From the NCBI GenBank assembly GCA_033980235.1, contig CM067076.1:35336209-35400208 (forward strand): 64,000 bases of DNA, written 5' to 3'. Positions within the stretch are counted from its first letter, which is position 1; every line of letters begins with the position of its first letter. Under the pieces are notes generated by a model. The model was not told the DNA's origin. It worked only from the letters and a program-made list of their open reading frames with translations, and searched no databases. Source of the DNA: Diadema setosum. Lineage: Eukaryota; Echinodermata; Echinoidea; Diadematoida; Diadematidae. The position numbers and the translations under genes were made by a program. Of the stretch, positions 25,063 through 37,667 are shown one piece after another.

Positions 25063-27169
25063 TACGATTGGGAGGAGGAATGGGTGTGTTAAGATAGAGG
25101 GGATGCGTAGTAGTGGGGTGAGATTGGAAACCAAGAAGACACGATTAATGAAGGATAGATGAAAGTCGTGTAATTGGTAAAATTGCTACCAATGGGATGA
25201 GGATAGATTCTAGATGATAGGGGAAGGAATAAAGGGAACAGGAGACAACGGGTGGGGTTTATTGACTCAAGAGAGTAATGGGGATGGGCATTGATACCTT
25301 TGAACCTTGTTACAGGGAAATTGGGGAAGACAAATCGGAATGACGTTGATGAGAGTGGATCAGGCACGGGATACCACATTAAATCTATCGGATGGATCGG
25401 ATGGGAATTCAAGGGGGAGTTGATTATAAGCGTGTTGAGGGTATGGAAAAGACAGGGTGGGACAGTGGGTACTTTGATACATAGTTATGTGTTGTTTAGG
25501 AAAGATGGCCCGAAGAGAGTCATATTTTGTCTGTCATGTTTTACTTTGATTTGGGGTTCTTTAAGTATACCCTCATGCAATTGTTTTTGATGGAATACCG
25601 TCTCTCTTTCCTGATATTCAGCACACTGGGAAACACAAAATGCGGTGGACTCGATGTTCATAGAATCAACATAACAAACCCGAAACTACAATCTGCTCCT
25701 GCCCACGGAAAGTTGTGTGTAAGGTAAAGGCAAAGATGTTACTTGCGACGTTTTATTCCTAAATTGCCGTGCGTCCAACAGATCTGGTGGATCATCCTTT
25801 AATGTCTGTTATTCTCTCACTCCTTCTCATCCTCGTCGGGTCGTATTCAATGTCTAAGCATCGCCAGTCTAGCGTGTGGGGTGTGAGAAAGAGATAGGAC
25901 AGAGGGGGCGGGGACTGAATAGAGCCGACTGCGAGAGGAAATTGGTTAAAGGTGGGATGAGATATGATTCAGGTAGAAGAGGGGAAGAAATAATGGGAGG
26001 GGAAGGGGTGTAGATATTGGAAAGAGTAAGGGTAGGATGTTTTAAGAGAAGGATGAAGGATTATATGCCTTGTCAGTCTTATTGTCAGTCTTTGGATAAC
26101 ATCAGATGCGCAGAATAGAACAAGTTTGAAACTCCGTTTCGGATCCAGGCTAACATTCCACACAGGTATTTTCAAACGCTTTACGTTCTGCAATTCATGT
26201 TTAACTTCCCAAAATGACAAATGTTACCTTGTTGTGCATAAAGAATGTTTTCTTAATATCATTATTCCTTGTTGCTCCAACGTCCTGTATTCTTTGTTCT
26301 ATTCTAAAAAGGATTGAAAGCTCTACAACTCATGCCATTTGCCTCCTCTAATTAACCGTTTTTTAAATCAATACTCTCTAGCTAATACTTCACGTTTATT
26401 TACTAGGATTAATAATAGATTAAGAAATGAAGGCAATATATCCTCTTTCGCATAACCTCACTCAATCATTGACTCGACTTCTTTACTTTATGCTTTCTAC
26501 ACACTGATTCACAAGCCAAGAATGATCCAAGAAGGAAATCATCAGCTAAATTGTACAATGATTTAACATTTTGAAGAGTAGGTAATAAAAGAATATGTAA
26601 AGGAATGTACAGTGCATGGCTAAATGGTATACAGAGAACTGACGACTGGGAATCATGGGTTGCTGGAATTGCTTTATGGTGCTGCTGTCAAACACAACAT
26701 CTTTTTGAATAATGCATCATATTTGAAAAATGTCCAAAAGTTAACATTGGTGTATTACATTTTCTTCAGGATATCACGCCCTAGGGCGTGGGTGCCAAAA
26801 ACCTTCGCTTTCGGATTGACTTCATGCGTAATTCCTTTCCTCACAGCTCGTTTAAATTCAATGTCAACCACAAGAAAAGTTTGGCCAAGGCCAAAAAGTC
26901 TGCGATACCTCGGATATCTCTTCCGCGATCAAATTTGGTGAATCGATTTGCATCGGTCTCTGTCGTCTGCCGTTCGTGTTTCTGGAGATTAGCTATTGAG
27001 TGAGGTGAGGAAGGTCGTGGTGGAGGTCGACGAGGAGGGGGGTGGGGGGACAAGGAATCCTAGCAGGGGAGGAATGAACATCGCGTGATCATGGTAATCA
27101 AAAGTTGAACTCACATAAAGAAGGCTACGTAGACTAGGTGTGACTGTTAGTCCATGAATGCCACAGATA
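25063..27169. other. Non-coding sequence
   Basis: GGGGATGGG-like G-rich text from 25075 to 25500. A modestly CpG-richer patch at 26770-27010 contains TTGGCCAAGGCCAAA. ORFs of about 100 codons carry no domain. Confidence 0.5.
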
Positions 27170-27700
27170 TGTAGTAGATAGGAAAGGGAAAGAGCATGGA
27201 AAGAAAATAGGAAAAGAGAGAGAGAGGAGCAGAGATAGAGAGGAGAGAGAAAGAGGTTTAGAGAAACCACTACCGGGTGAGAGACAGAGAGATTGAAAGG
27301 TAGGAAAATATAGAATGATGCAAAATGATATACCTGACGGACAGGGAGAGAGAGACAACGAGAAAGATATGGATAGACACAGAGGGAGAGATAATGAATG
27401 AAATATACAGAGAGGTAAGGGGAAAGACATGAGATACAAAGAACTAGAAAAGATACGGACAGAGTATGCACATACAAATGGAAAGTTACCAGAGAAAAAC
27501 GTGGAGATGTAGAGAGAGAGAATGACAGTACATATTACAAGATGCAGCGGGTGAGGGAGTCTGCATAGGGAGAGAAATATATACGGCAAGAAACAAAGGG
27601 AGAGGAGAGAGAGAGAGGGTTAGATTGTGAGGGAGGAGTATATTACGAGAGACAGTGGTAGAGGAGAGAGAGGGAAAGAGAGGAAGAATCCCGAGAGATT
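27170..27700. repeat. Polypurine-rich tract, about 530 bp
   Basis: The plus strand is dominated by GAGAGA, GGGAGAG and GAAAGA words. Long minus-strand Ser/Leu-rich ORFs (26989-27589) follow from this skew and show no protein family. Confidence 0.75.
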
Positions 27701-28784
27701 TGTTATTACGATATGTTGTGTATATTATGTGCCTGCATTTCTGTGTAAAAATCTAGGCAACAGCCCACTAATTGGGAGCATTTGCAGGCGTCATTGTGAG
27801 TATGGTAATCATTCCATTTTTTCTATCTGCCTTTTTATGGCTGAGGAATGTATAGTGCTCTCTAAAACGCGATGTTTTGAACAGCGTGCAGGGTTCGAAA
27901 CATTGCTCCCAACAATACGTCATCTCGGCTCTCGCGATGACAGATTTTAATTGTTACCAAATCAATCTTAACAGGATACATTGCAAAAAAAAAAGAAGAC
28001 GAAATAAAGACAAATTAAAGAAAATAAAAGAATAAGGAGAAGGACTGTGTAAATACAGAGTGTAATCTAACCTGATGGTGACTGGCGAGATTGGTACATA
28101 GCATTTTATATTTTTTCCCGACGCCACCATACAAAATATTAATAAATCTCTCCTTCCTCATCAAGACCACACGTAGTGATAATCCGACTTCTGACGATGG
28201 AGCGGAGTTATTTCATATCTATATTTCATAAATCATTTCATAGCTATGTTAATATAAGTACGAGCTCTTTCTTTGCCCCCCCCCCCTTTTTTTTTTTTGT
28301 TGCTAGGATAAATCAAGAATCTAGAGGTACATTATCGTGACGTAATGGGGAAAGGACACAACGTTTGCTTTCTGCCGCCTCACAGGAAAATAATATGTCT
28401 GTAAAGCATGGGCTGCTAATAAACATCCCCCAGCAATCTCTGTGCTATGACAGCTTACTGTATAGCATTCAAAATTGTCCGTGTGAGAATAACCACTTAG
28501 CTACCTAGCTAGAGTGAATTTAGATTCAAAGTAGGTTAGTAAACGAGGACAGTTAATTCCTGCAATTTCTCCTACTGTAGAAAATACACACATGCATAAA
28601 TAGCCTCTTTACAGAAAGGATAAGTCAGGATTTGCAATAGCAGCTGGATTATTTCTTGAGATCGTCATAAACGTCTGAAGATTTAGTTTCAGACAGTGGC
28701 TTAGTACAAAGTTCGATGTACGCCACTTTCACCATGTTCTCATGCAGCCTATTTTTTGTTTTTTGTTTTTAGCAATAAATGCGA
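27701..28784. other. Non-coding sequence
   Basis: C(10)T(11) junction near 28277-28300. CAGGGTTCGAAAC near 27890 is B-box-like but no SINE body follows. Confidence 0.5.
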
Positions 28785-29240
28785 CGGGGAAGATTTAATA
28801 GATCGATCAACGCCAACATTCAGTTCTACTTTATTAACTTGCAATTGCGCCAGGTCAGTTCCGAACAGAGCAGTTATCGAGAAGATCGTAAACATTGGTC
28901 AAAATTTTCTCGGGGTTACTTCTATTCCTCTTCATTATAAACAATTTAATCCGACAAAACACATCAATTCTGCGTGGTTGAGCAGTCAAAGCGAGTTTGG
29001 CTCTGTCTCTATCTCTAGTGCTGCTACCTGCGGGGGATTCGGCGCACACTTAAATCCACTCGTTTTTCCCGGAGAAAACATGCTGCAGTATTGATCAACT
29101 TCCCCCAAAGCTCGCGGGGTTTGGCTGTTTTAACGGAGGGTCCATTTTTGCCTCTTAGCGCAGTTTCCATCATCCATTGATCGGGTGAGAGCGCCGCTGA
29201 GGGGTAAGCTATCCGACCGGGGGACGTTGGGGAAGAAGAG
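28785..29240. promoter_or_regulatory. Candidate cis-regulatory block
   Basis: CpG-richer patch with CGTAAACATTGG (forkhead-like), TATAAACAATTTAATCCG (Sox-like ACAAT and Otx-like TAATCC) and TTGCAATTGCGCC. A 112-codon ORF (28756-29094) crosses it with no family match that I can see. Confidence 0.3.
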
Positions 29241-29854
29241 GATGGGCGAGCTGGTCAGAAGCAAGAGGAGAGGACTCTAAACACAGAAATGGCACGAAAC
29301 AATAGACAAGAGCTAACAACAGAAAAGTTAGGAAAGAATTGGTTCATGTGAGCAAAACAGGAGGGGGGGGGGAGATAAAGAAATGAATTGTGAAGTTGAA
29401 GCAATCTGAGAGGATAGAGGCGTTGACCCCGAGAGCTCTGCAGAAATTCATAGCTTTGGAAAACATCCGGACCTTGCAACGTGCCAATATAATGTAAAAA
29501 ACATAAAGGAACAATTTAGACTGTGATAGGATAACAGAAGAGTGAAGAAAACACCGAATATTAAGCATTATGCGTAGAGGTAGACACAGCCGTTTGTAGC
29601 GTGGTCCTTGTTAGGTTGGATCGTCCAATTACATCAATATGGTGACATTACTACTCGAGACCTCATCAAGGAAAAGAAAATAAAGACTATCTTGAACTCT
29701 TCATGTAAGGCCACGATCATGTTAAGTCTAATCTTGACATAGAAGTTGATTTATCCTTATCAGTAGTGAGGCTCATCTTCCTACTCATAAGCATAACAGA
29801 ACAATACCAATCAGAACAAACCATCCATACAATGTATGTGAATAAGTAGGCACT

Positions 29855-29995
29855 CTAAAACAGTGGGTAACGGGTTCGAGACCCTATAAGAAAAGAATAG
29901 GGGTCTAAGACTGCCTTGTGCAAACATTTGATGGCAAAATGTTTTACCCATATCTCTCACACAGGAGCGTGAATAGTGAGTTGGTAACAACGTTA
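29855..29995 (+). mobile_element. Degenerate SINE fragment
   Basis: ACGGGTTCGAGACCC (B-box-like) at about 29868-29883 is followed by CCTTGTGCAAACATTT and TGTTTTACCCATATCTCTC, the order seen in the other SINE bodies. The A-box region is not clear. Confidence 0.5.
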
Positions 29996-30349
29996 CCCCC
30001 TTCCTTGAAAACTGTGCTTACATTAAAAAGGATCGTATCTTTTAATAACAGCACAACATGATGTAAGTCTATTCATGTGTGACAACTAAAATATCAGTAG
30101 TCTTTTGACGCAGTGTTTTAATAAACAATTACCACTAAGCAAGTGTTCTGGTAAGATAAGAATGTTTCAGCATGAATACAATAATACTGTTTATAATATA
30201 TGCTGGAGCACAATAATACATTCAAATGCCTATGATAATTATATATGCCATATGCAGAAACATTTCTCAATTTCTGCATGTTTCTGAGATAAAACTCTGC
30301 ACAAAAAAAAAAAAAAAAAAACACGTTTGTTTTCAGTCGAGCATTATTC

Positions 30350-30960
30350 TAATATTTCGACTTGGCATTCATGCTCCGCCCACGTTATTATCGCGGTCTA
30401 ATTTCGAAGAGCGGGTCATAATTCGCCAGGAGGGGGCCACTGGACGAAAAATCGGTGAGCATGTCTCCTATTCTTTCAAACCTCACGTTCTTACTCGCGA
30501 GGAGGGGAAAGAAGAGCATGACTAAAACGCGAGAGAGAAAGAAGCCTTCTGGCTCTGAAGCAATGACGAAATCTGGTTATTTGCTAGACGGCTAAACACC
30601 TTGCCTTACGCCTTCGATCTCGGGTCTCGGCACAAGCCAGCCTCGGCTAATTGAATAAATATCCTCGCGGAATTCAGCCCCAGCAAAAATGGTTTCCGAA
30701 GATGTTTTCTGCGATCAATTTCTTCGATTCGGAATCACTTCAAGTTAGCGAGTAGCGATGGCAGGCGGGTCGCTCTGCGCCGAGCGAGGCTCGCTTAGGT
30801 ATCGAATGCGCCTCTCGCCAGCACGCACAAACCCTACAAATAGCATGGCGTGGCGCAGGACGCACCAGACGGAGAGCTCAGAGCGCGCGAAAAGAGAAAC
30901 CTTTTTCACGACCATCACAACTCGAGCGTGCAACAAGAGACATTTTTTTCCAGGGTTGGC
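30350..30960. promoter_or_regulatory. Candidate regulatory block with a CTCF-like word
   Basis: About 600 bp rich in CG steps. CCAGGAGGGGGCCACTGG (30426-30443) agrees with much of the vertebrate CTCF core but not all of it. GCTAATTGAATAAATATCC near 30645 is homeodomain-like. ORFs on both strands look non-conserved. Confidence 0.3.
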
Positions 30961-31425
30961 TCCTATGACACATTCCATTCAGCACTAGATGATTTTTCTT
31001 GTTCCACGGTTATCTACAAATTAGAAAAGGAGCAACTTGGCTTGTCCCTCAACCCATCTCTCCTTTGCATTCTCAAACAGCCTTTTCCAAGGTCATTCAA
31101 CCTCCTTCGTCTGTTTAGAAATCGTATCATCTTCTGCAGTCTATATCGTTCGTACTTGCCTAATGTTTCTATCCCTGTTTTGATCTTAAACGCAAAAGCT
31201 AACAGAGGAAAAATGGTTACAAACCCCCAACCGACAACAATCCAAAAGCACATCGCACTGCGAATGTTTGAACACACTTTATAGAGGTTTAGTGAGCACA
31301 TGAAACTAACTATAAACAGAAATTTAGATTCTAAAGTTGTTCAGTAATGTCGAGTAAGACGTTTTTTAAATGAAACTGGTCCTGAGAAGTAGAAAAAAGA
31401 CTTCTCGCTTGTCTGTTCTTCTCTA
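30961..31425. other. Non-coding sequence
   Basis: Overlapping ORFs on both strands (30850-31284, 31014-31301) with no conserved features. Confidence 0.5.
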
Positions 31426-31823
31426 AAGGGATGGTATAGTTTGGATAGTTAGTATAGGTTGGCATGGGAGATTCAGATTTTAACTTTTTGGGAGATAATT
31501 AGAAACCACTTATGAAATATGAAAGAGTATACAATGCTTAGAGGAATGCAAAGTTTATTTGATGAAAATCGGTTTTGAAATGGCTGATATATCCAAAAAC
31601 AAAGTAAAAAAAAGTGGTCCAAATGTAAAGTATAGCTTACCTTTAATTTGTACCTCTTTGTTTTTAGATATCTCAGCCATTTCAAAACCAGTTTTCATCA
31701 AATAGATTTTGAATTCCTCTTTCAGAATTGAATGCTCATTCATATTTCATTAAAGGTTCTCATTATCTCACAGAAAAGTTGGAAACCTGAAGCCGCATCC
31801 CAAGCAAAACTATACCATCCCTT
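31426..31823. mobile_element. AAGGGATGGTATAGTTT-family MITE (398 bp)
   Basis: Left end AAGGGATGGTATAGTTTGG and right end AAACTATACCATCCCTT are inverted repeats. TA flanks both sides (31424-31425 and 31824-31825). The interior is a long imperfect palindrome centred near 31620, with arms containing TTGATGAAAA and GGCTGA(G/T)ATATCC. The same internal motif occurs in copies A and B at 58.4-59.2 kb, although the terminal repeats differ. No coding capacity; short ORFs here reflect the palindrome. Confidence 0.85.
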
Positions 31824-34164
31824 TAAAGTGTCATAGAATATGTTTACTACAACCGTAATATCAACATAGCACATGGTAGAATACTACGAATGGTCGTGGT
31901 ATGACAGAACTATTAATTCAAAAGTATACTACTTTTATAACATTGAAATCATTTCACTTTCACACTCAAGACTAAGTTACAGTTCAGATTTAGAGATCAG
32001 TTTTGTTTGATTTCATCAAGTTTGATGTATAGATTCTCGGTCGAACTGTGATAAATCTCGATATATAGTGCTATTATAGTTTTTGACCTTTTTTCAAGTT
32101 CCAACGGCACTATTTTACTGTTCACTACCTCTGAGTGTCAGGTCGAAAAAGACTATAAAATATGTAATTACTTTCTTCCCTCGATACAATTAAAAATCTA
32201 CCACTCAATTTTTTAAGACTACAACAGTGTCTACGCTGAAGAATGTTTACAATACAAAAAATGATGAAGTGTTAATCTAGATTGCATATCTCATTAATGT
32301 AATGATATTGTTAACACACACAAACATACAAACAAAGCAAACAAAGAGCAAACATACACAAGGAGAAAAGCTGATTCCCGCTGAATACATTTAATGAATG
32401 TATCAATCAACAAGGAGTTGTTAGACGATCTTTTCATGCATAAGTCTGGCTGTTGAAAAAATAGAATGACAAACAGCGTATCTTACGCAGATATTGACAG
32501 AAGGATTGAAAGATAGAAATGAAAAGAGAGAAGAAAGAAAAAAAAAAGGAAATCGAGATGGAGAATGGGGGGAGGGGGGGGGGGGGGGGGCTTGTCTCTC
32601 CGACGTGAGTTTCATGCCGTAGCATGACTGGGGTCCTATCGGGACCACTTCTCAACAGCCGAGATTGACAGCTAAAAACGGATCACCCGGTCGGATTTTG
32701 CCAAGTGGACACACTCGGCGCTGTTACCATTATTGCTCATCTTCTGTAAGCTCTGAAAAAAGACGGGTGAAGTGGCGCGCTTTTCTTGGTGGAGAACAAC
32801 GCAATTTCGGTGGTTGATCATGTTTCCAAAACTATGTAGAGACAAAATATGGGAGAGGTTATTGCCCCGTGTTTTTGGAGGAGAGAGAGAGAGAGAAAGA
32901 AGACTGTTTCTAAGGAGAGGTGAACATGGCAAAAGGGGATAAAGTAAACGGGAAAGTAGCGAGAATTGCAGTTTGGTGGTAACTATACGATAGTCCACAC
33001 ATATCGTTGCAAAAATAGATTCATTGGACTGCTGCCTTAGTGTGGCGGACGCAGAGATAAAGTCATGAGTGCTGAAAAATATCCATATAGCAATAAATAG
33101 GTGTCTCATAATAATGTAAGGCCTTTTCTTTTAATATGAAATTCTCTGTTGAGCAGACGTTATCAAAGTTTGGATGGAAATTAGGTCAATGAGCCAATAG
33201 AAGACAAATCATTTGAAGAATTTCTTGCTAATGAAATTAAATGTTGTAAACTCTCTATCTTATTTTACCCACAAATTAGCAAGAGATGGAAAACGTAGTC
33301 AATGAAGTGAATAATAAGAAATGTTAGATTACAATGTAGGTGACGAGAGCAATGATTTATTGAAACGTAATTATTATGTGTAATCTCAGAGCCTATTTTC
33401 TATACAATAGTCTTAGTATTGTCACCAGAAAGAATAAGACTGTCTCTGTTTTCCAAAAAAACGTGACCCATCGGATCTGGGTAATTAACGCCCTGTATCA
33501 ACATGCAAGAACTAGCATCATTATCTATTTTGTTTGTTAGAAATGACAGTTTTCCTCACTACCCCACAAAACATATACTGTATATCATTATCCCTACCAG
33601 TGTCTCTGTCCTTGTCCTTGTCCCTGTCCCTTTCCCTTATCTCTCCTTTGTATCTTCTATCTCAATTTCGAATATTACTGCATATCATGCATCCATGTCA
33701 AGGGTAAACTCGCCACAAGTTTATACTTCTAGAGATGTGCCCCCAGCAAGTTAAAATGATCGCATTGTTATCTGTACTTCTGTATTGATTGCCGGAAATG
33801 ATTTCATTGAACCAAACTGAAATGAGCCTCCGTTGAGAACCACATTCATGCTAAGGACATTAGTAAACTCTGGCCCATTATTTTGAAATTTCTTATCGCC
33901 TAGTGTAAGCTTTGCTTTTCTAAGTTTCCTTCCATTATAACTTACTCCAATATTTGTGCCAGTTCAAGAAATACTGGTCTGATTATGTGTTGTCTATATC
34001 ATGTTTTTGCTATTGCTTTGTATAACACTATTTCATTTCATTTGACTTATACCGTTGGAAGGCCTATTGACTTCTTCTAGCCTTAAAAAATCGCTATTAT
34101 CACATGACTTATCAATCATGACTCGATATATTAACCTAATTACATATTGGTACCTACGTATGCA
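31824..34164. other. AT-rich non-coding sequence
   Basis: GTCCTT/GTCCCT hexamer patch at 33600-33640. 33920-34045 loosely resembles a LINE 3' tail (TTTCATTTCATTTGAC). No gene. Confidence 0.5.
32567..32590. repeat. Poly-G tract
   Basis: G-run of about 23 with one A. Confidence 0.9.
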
Positions 34165-34240
34165 CTAAAACACACCCATCCACACACCCACACCCACACC
34201 CACCCACCCACCCCCTCCACACACACACACAAACACACGC
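34165..34240. repeat. (CACCCA)n and (CA)n
   Basis: ACACCC and CCACCC units followed by CACACACA. Confidence 0.85.
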
Positions 34241-35241
34241 ATAATATGTACATAATAGTATACTCTTGCAAATGAAAATAGTGTGATAGTCGAGGGGAAA
34301 AAATAGAAGTGATCTTAGAATGAGGTGTCCGAAAGGCATTGTCAGTTGGGACTTTTTCCAAATTTTCTCTCACTGAAGTTTGAACACAATTGTGTCGAAT
34401 TTGCTCCATTTTGGTTCATTTGAGATAGGCTTATGTACAATTAAAGCTGCTTAAAAAAATAATAAGAAAATATGGGATATTTTCAATAATAACTTCAAGA
34501 ATATTCCTTGTTATGTAACAAGATACTAGTGAGGTTTCATTCTTTAAAATGTTTATAAATGGCGCTTGACCCGTTTCAATAACGAGTTGTCCCTTACTCT
34601 TATTCTGCTGTCATATAAAGTTAAATATTGGACGATCAATTTCCAGTTGCAGCTACACAGTAGTTGAGAACTTTCTGTATGATATTAAGATGAATCTAGA
34701 AAAACAAAGAAAATAAACTACTGGGAAGCGACGTTGTTTTCCGCAAGACGTAATCATGGAATACGAGAAAAGTCAGAGACGTGTTCTCTCTCGAAAAGAC
34801 GAAGAGCGTGCGGGATATTGCACACGACGTCGAAGTTAATTCGGATCGTATCTTTTGTCGCCATTGCGTATTCCGAGCGAGTGATGTAGACAAAACATGT
34901 TACGCTTGGCCTGGTTCCGGCTGAATTAATGGACCTCTACTCCTCGAAAAACGACGACAATGTCATGCCTTGTGGTCAACGGAATCGTGCTGATGGTCTT
35001 CTCCATCTCGTCCGCAATGGGCTTGTTTCTTTCGGGATCTACTTTCCTTCCTTCCCTCTCTCCTTCTCTCTTCTTCTAAGGCGTTTGAGTTTGTTCTATA
35101 CTCACTCCCTCCATCCATCGCCCTCTCTATACACTTCCCCTGCAGTATGCACACACAAATACGTAGATTCTATTTTCTCTATAATCTTTGCCTGTTGTTC
35201 CACTTCAATCTTCTTCCTTTTTTTCTAGAAAATTGGAAGTA

Positions 35242-35244
<3 letters not shown>
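34241..35244. other. Non-coding sequence
   Basis: Nothing recognisable apart from the block at 34730-34990. Confidence 0.5.
34730..34990. promoter_or_regulatory. Candidate cis-regulatory block
   Basis: CpG-richer patch (CACACGACGTCGAAGTTAAT, GCAAGACGTAATCATGG). No coding signal. Confidence 0.25.

Positions 35245-35302
<58 letters not shown>
35245..35302. repeat. (CA)n microsatellite
   Basis: About 29 perfect CA units. Confidence 0.95.
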
Positions 35303-35305
<3 letters not shown>

Positions 35306-35402
35306 TGCAAAGCAAGAACGTAAACTCGAACATAGTTGTTACGCTCACTTTGCCCTTGTGTAAAATATTTTTCTCTTTTTATCTCATTTCTATTCTGTTT
35401 GT

Positions 35403-35512
35403 TTTTTCGTTTATTTATTTACTTATTTATTTATTCATTCATTCATTCATTTATCTGTGTATTTACTTATTTGTTTGCTTATTCATTTATTGTTTGTTTG
35501 TTTCTTTGTTTA
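35403..35512. repeat. (TTTA)/(TTCA)/(TTTG)n tetranucleotide array
   Basis: Phased 4-bp units over about 110 bp with changing third and fourth bases. Confidence 0.85.
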
Positions 35513-35834
35513 CCGCTGTGAATGAGGGATTTTTTCGATACAAGCTGGACATTAAAGAGCTGGATATTTACAGTGCCGGGTTAACCTATCAAAAGTTAAA
35601 ATGATCAAACATAAGGTCAAAATATCAGAAGTAAATAATGCCAGGAAAGAGAGAATGGAAAAAAACTACGAAATTTGCAATGCGTGCAATAGTCAGTACA
35701 TCATACGAACAAAAAAAGCAAACAAACTTGAAATAAGAACGATGAGGTAATTATCTCGCCGTGCATTTACTTGACATGCAGTCTTCCAAATATCTTCCAT
35801 ATTACTCGCCTCAAATTGGAGGAACTTTTATCAT

Positions 35835-35937
35835 TGGCGGATCCAGAGGGGCGCACCGGGCGTGCCCCCTCTTTATGTTTTGCTAAAACAAAATAAATAA
35901 AAAGAAAAAATGGGGCGCGTGTACCCCCCCCCCCCCA

Positions 35938-35968
<31 letters not shown>

Positions 35969-36022
35969 TTTGTTTTTTGTAAAGGCGCCTCCCCTTCACG
36001 GATTTCCTGGATCGGCCCCTGC
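35835..36022. mobile_element. GGCGGATCCAG-type MITE with poly-C/poly-T interior
   Basis: Left end TGGCGGATCCAGAGGGGCGC pairs imperfectly with right end TTTCCTGGATCGGCCCCTGC. The interior has C(15) and T-rich runs (35924-35966). Similar ends with homopolymer interiors recur at 62545-62700. Confidence 0.6.
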
Positions 36023-36100
36023 TTGTGGATCCGTGGATAAGACAGAGCACTCTCAAACTTTGGAATTTGGTAGAGCTATTCCCCTTGTTTAGGTCTGGTG

Positions 36101-36324
36101 CACGTCACATGCACAGCCCATGAGTCATATAGCCCATGAGTCGCACATCCCATGAGTTCGACACTAAGCAAACAAGGCCCACGAGACACCCCGTGTGATG
36201 TGAAACTCGTGAGCTGTTTCTAATGCCAAGTGTCGAAGTCGTGGGCTGTTTGACTTGTGGGCTGTATGACTCATGGATTCTTTTTTTAATGTCGAACTCG
36301 TGGGCTGTATGACTCGTGGGTGTT
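36101..36324. mobile_element. Foldback-like element of ~21-bp subrepeats (224 bp)
   Basis: The left part holds CAGCCCATGAGTCATA-type units. The right part holds the inverted form (ACTCGTGGGCTGTATGACTC) in several copies, alternating with GTCGAA(C/G)TCGTG. GGTCTGGTG lies at both edges (36092-36100 and 36325-36333), a 9-bp direct repeat consistent with a target duplication. Foldback structure plus 9 bp suggests a Mutator/Foldback relative (inference). No coding sequence; short ORFs here come from the repeat. Confidence 0.6.
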
Positions 36325-36333
36325 GGTCTGGTG

Positions 36334-37509
36334 GAATGACCCCGTTTAAGTCCAGTGCCCTTAGACAAGGTAATCGAAGCTCATTGTCTGGCCCTTCTGA
36401 GGGAACCACATGTCATTGGTTCTCGATCTGGTTGCTTGCTTATAAGATTGGAACATGATGGCTTTCGTTGTAGCCATTTGAAATGAATGCAAACTAAATA
36501 ATCAAACTCAGGTAATCGCTCTTAAATCCAAAATGCCAGAATCCAAAAGGGTATATTTCATTAATTGCAGCATCTCCATATACTGACAACATAATAGACA
36601 ACACATGCACTAGCTAGTGCCTGTAAAATGACATGTTTCACTTTTTTGTACAGAGTGGAAGGGTTCCTGCAGAGATTGAAGCCAATAATGCGCGATATTC
36701 TTAGTTATCTGATCAGTATCTTGTAGGGAGAATCAACCCTTTAGATTTTTTTGTTCTGTTTTGTTGGTTTTCATGTTTACCCATCATCTTCCCATGGTAA
36801 CTCATCATGCACATTTGGGACAGGTTCGAACTTCTGACAAAATTTGATATTGCAAATAAATGCTTCATTACACGTATCTGGGTTGTTATTGATCCTGCTG
36901 CTGACAGAAAAGTGTTCGCCTCTACTAAAAACTTGATCATTTTTCTTTTTAATATGACAGCAGAAGGAAGGGTTTAAACAGCATCTCAGAATAACTATCT
37001 AAAATATATCGATATAGGATTCGCGCTGCCAGACTTATCTGGCGATCAATGCCGGATTTTTTACTTTCGTGCTCAATTTCTGGACCAAAATGAGACATCG
37101 CTTCAAATTGAAATTGCCTAATTCCACTCAAATTTGATGTCAAATAAGATTCTTTGTCATCTAAACTGTGACGATGTCTGTTTATTTTTTTCTTGGAAAA
37201 GGTAGAATATTATGTATACAGCATCATGTTTTGTACATAGTTAGCGGGAATTGACGACCTGGTTTATAAAAAGCGTTCTAGAGCGTTCAGACCCATATGC
37301 ACATAAAGAGAGATAGTACGAGCGCAATGCATGCTGGGGTTTTTTCTCTTTCTCGATACAAGGATATTTTCTAGTGTGTTGATTGAAAACAAGGTACTCA
37401 CCTTTATGCAACTCCTTCTACTGCTTTTCATCAACCCAGGTTTTTACATTTCACAATGTTTATAGGTCTATATGTATTTGTGTTATATGTTTTCTTTTTG
37501 TTTATTTAA
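36334..37509. other. Non-coding sequence
   Basis: No repeat family or coding signal recognised. Confidence 0.5.
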
Positions 37510-37667
37510 ATCTATATATCTATATCTATATCTATATCTATATCTATATCTATATCTATATCTATATCTATATCTATATCTATATTTATATCTATATCTA
37601 TATCTATATTCATATCTATATCTATATCTATATCTATATCTATATCTATATCTATATATATCTTTAT
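37510..37667. repeat. (CTATAT)n hexanucleotide array, about 158 bp
   Basis: About 26 units with TTTATA and TTCATA variants. The 202-residue Tyr/Ile/Leu ORF across it is an artefact. Confidence 0.95.

Noticed and set aside
26989..27589. Two minus-strand frames of 150-160 codons rich in Ser, Leu, Phe and Pro
   Set aside because: Produced by the purine-skewed tract; low-complexity composition and no motif.
28756..29094. 112-codon plus-strand frame
   Set aside because: Balanced composition but no family resemblance, no splice context and no start context I can defend.
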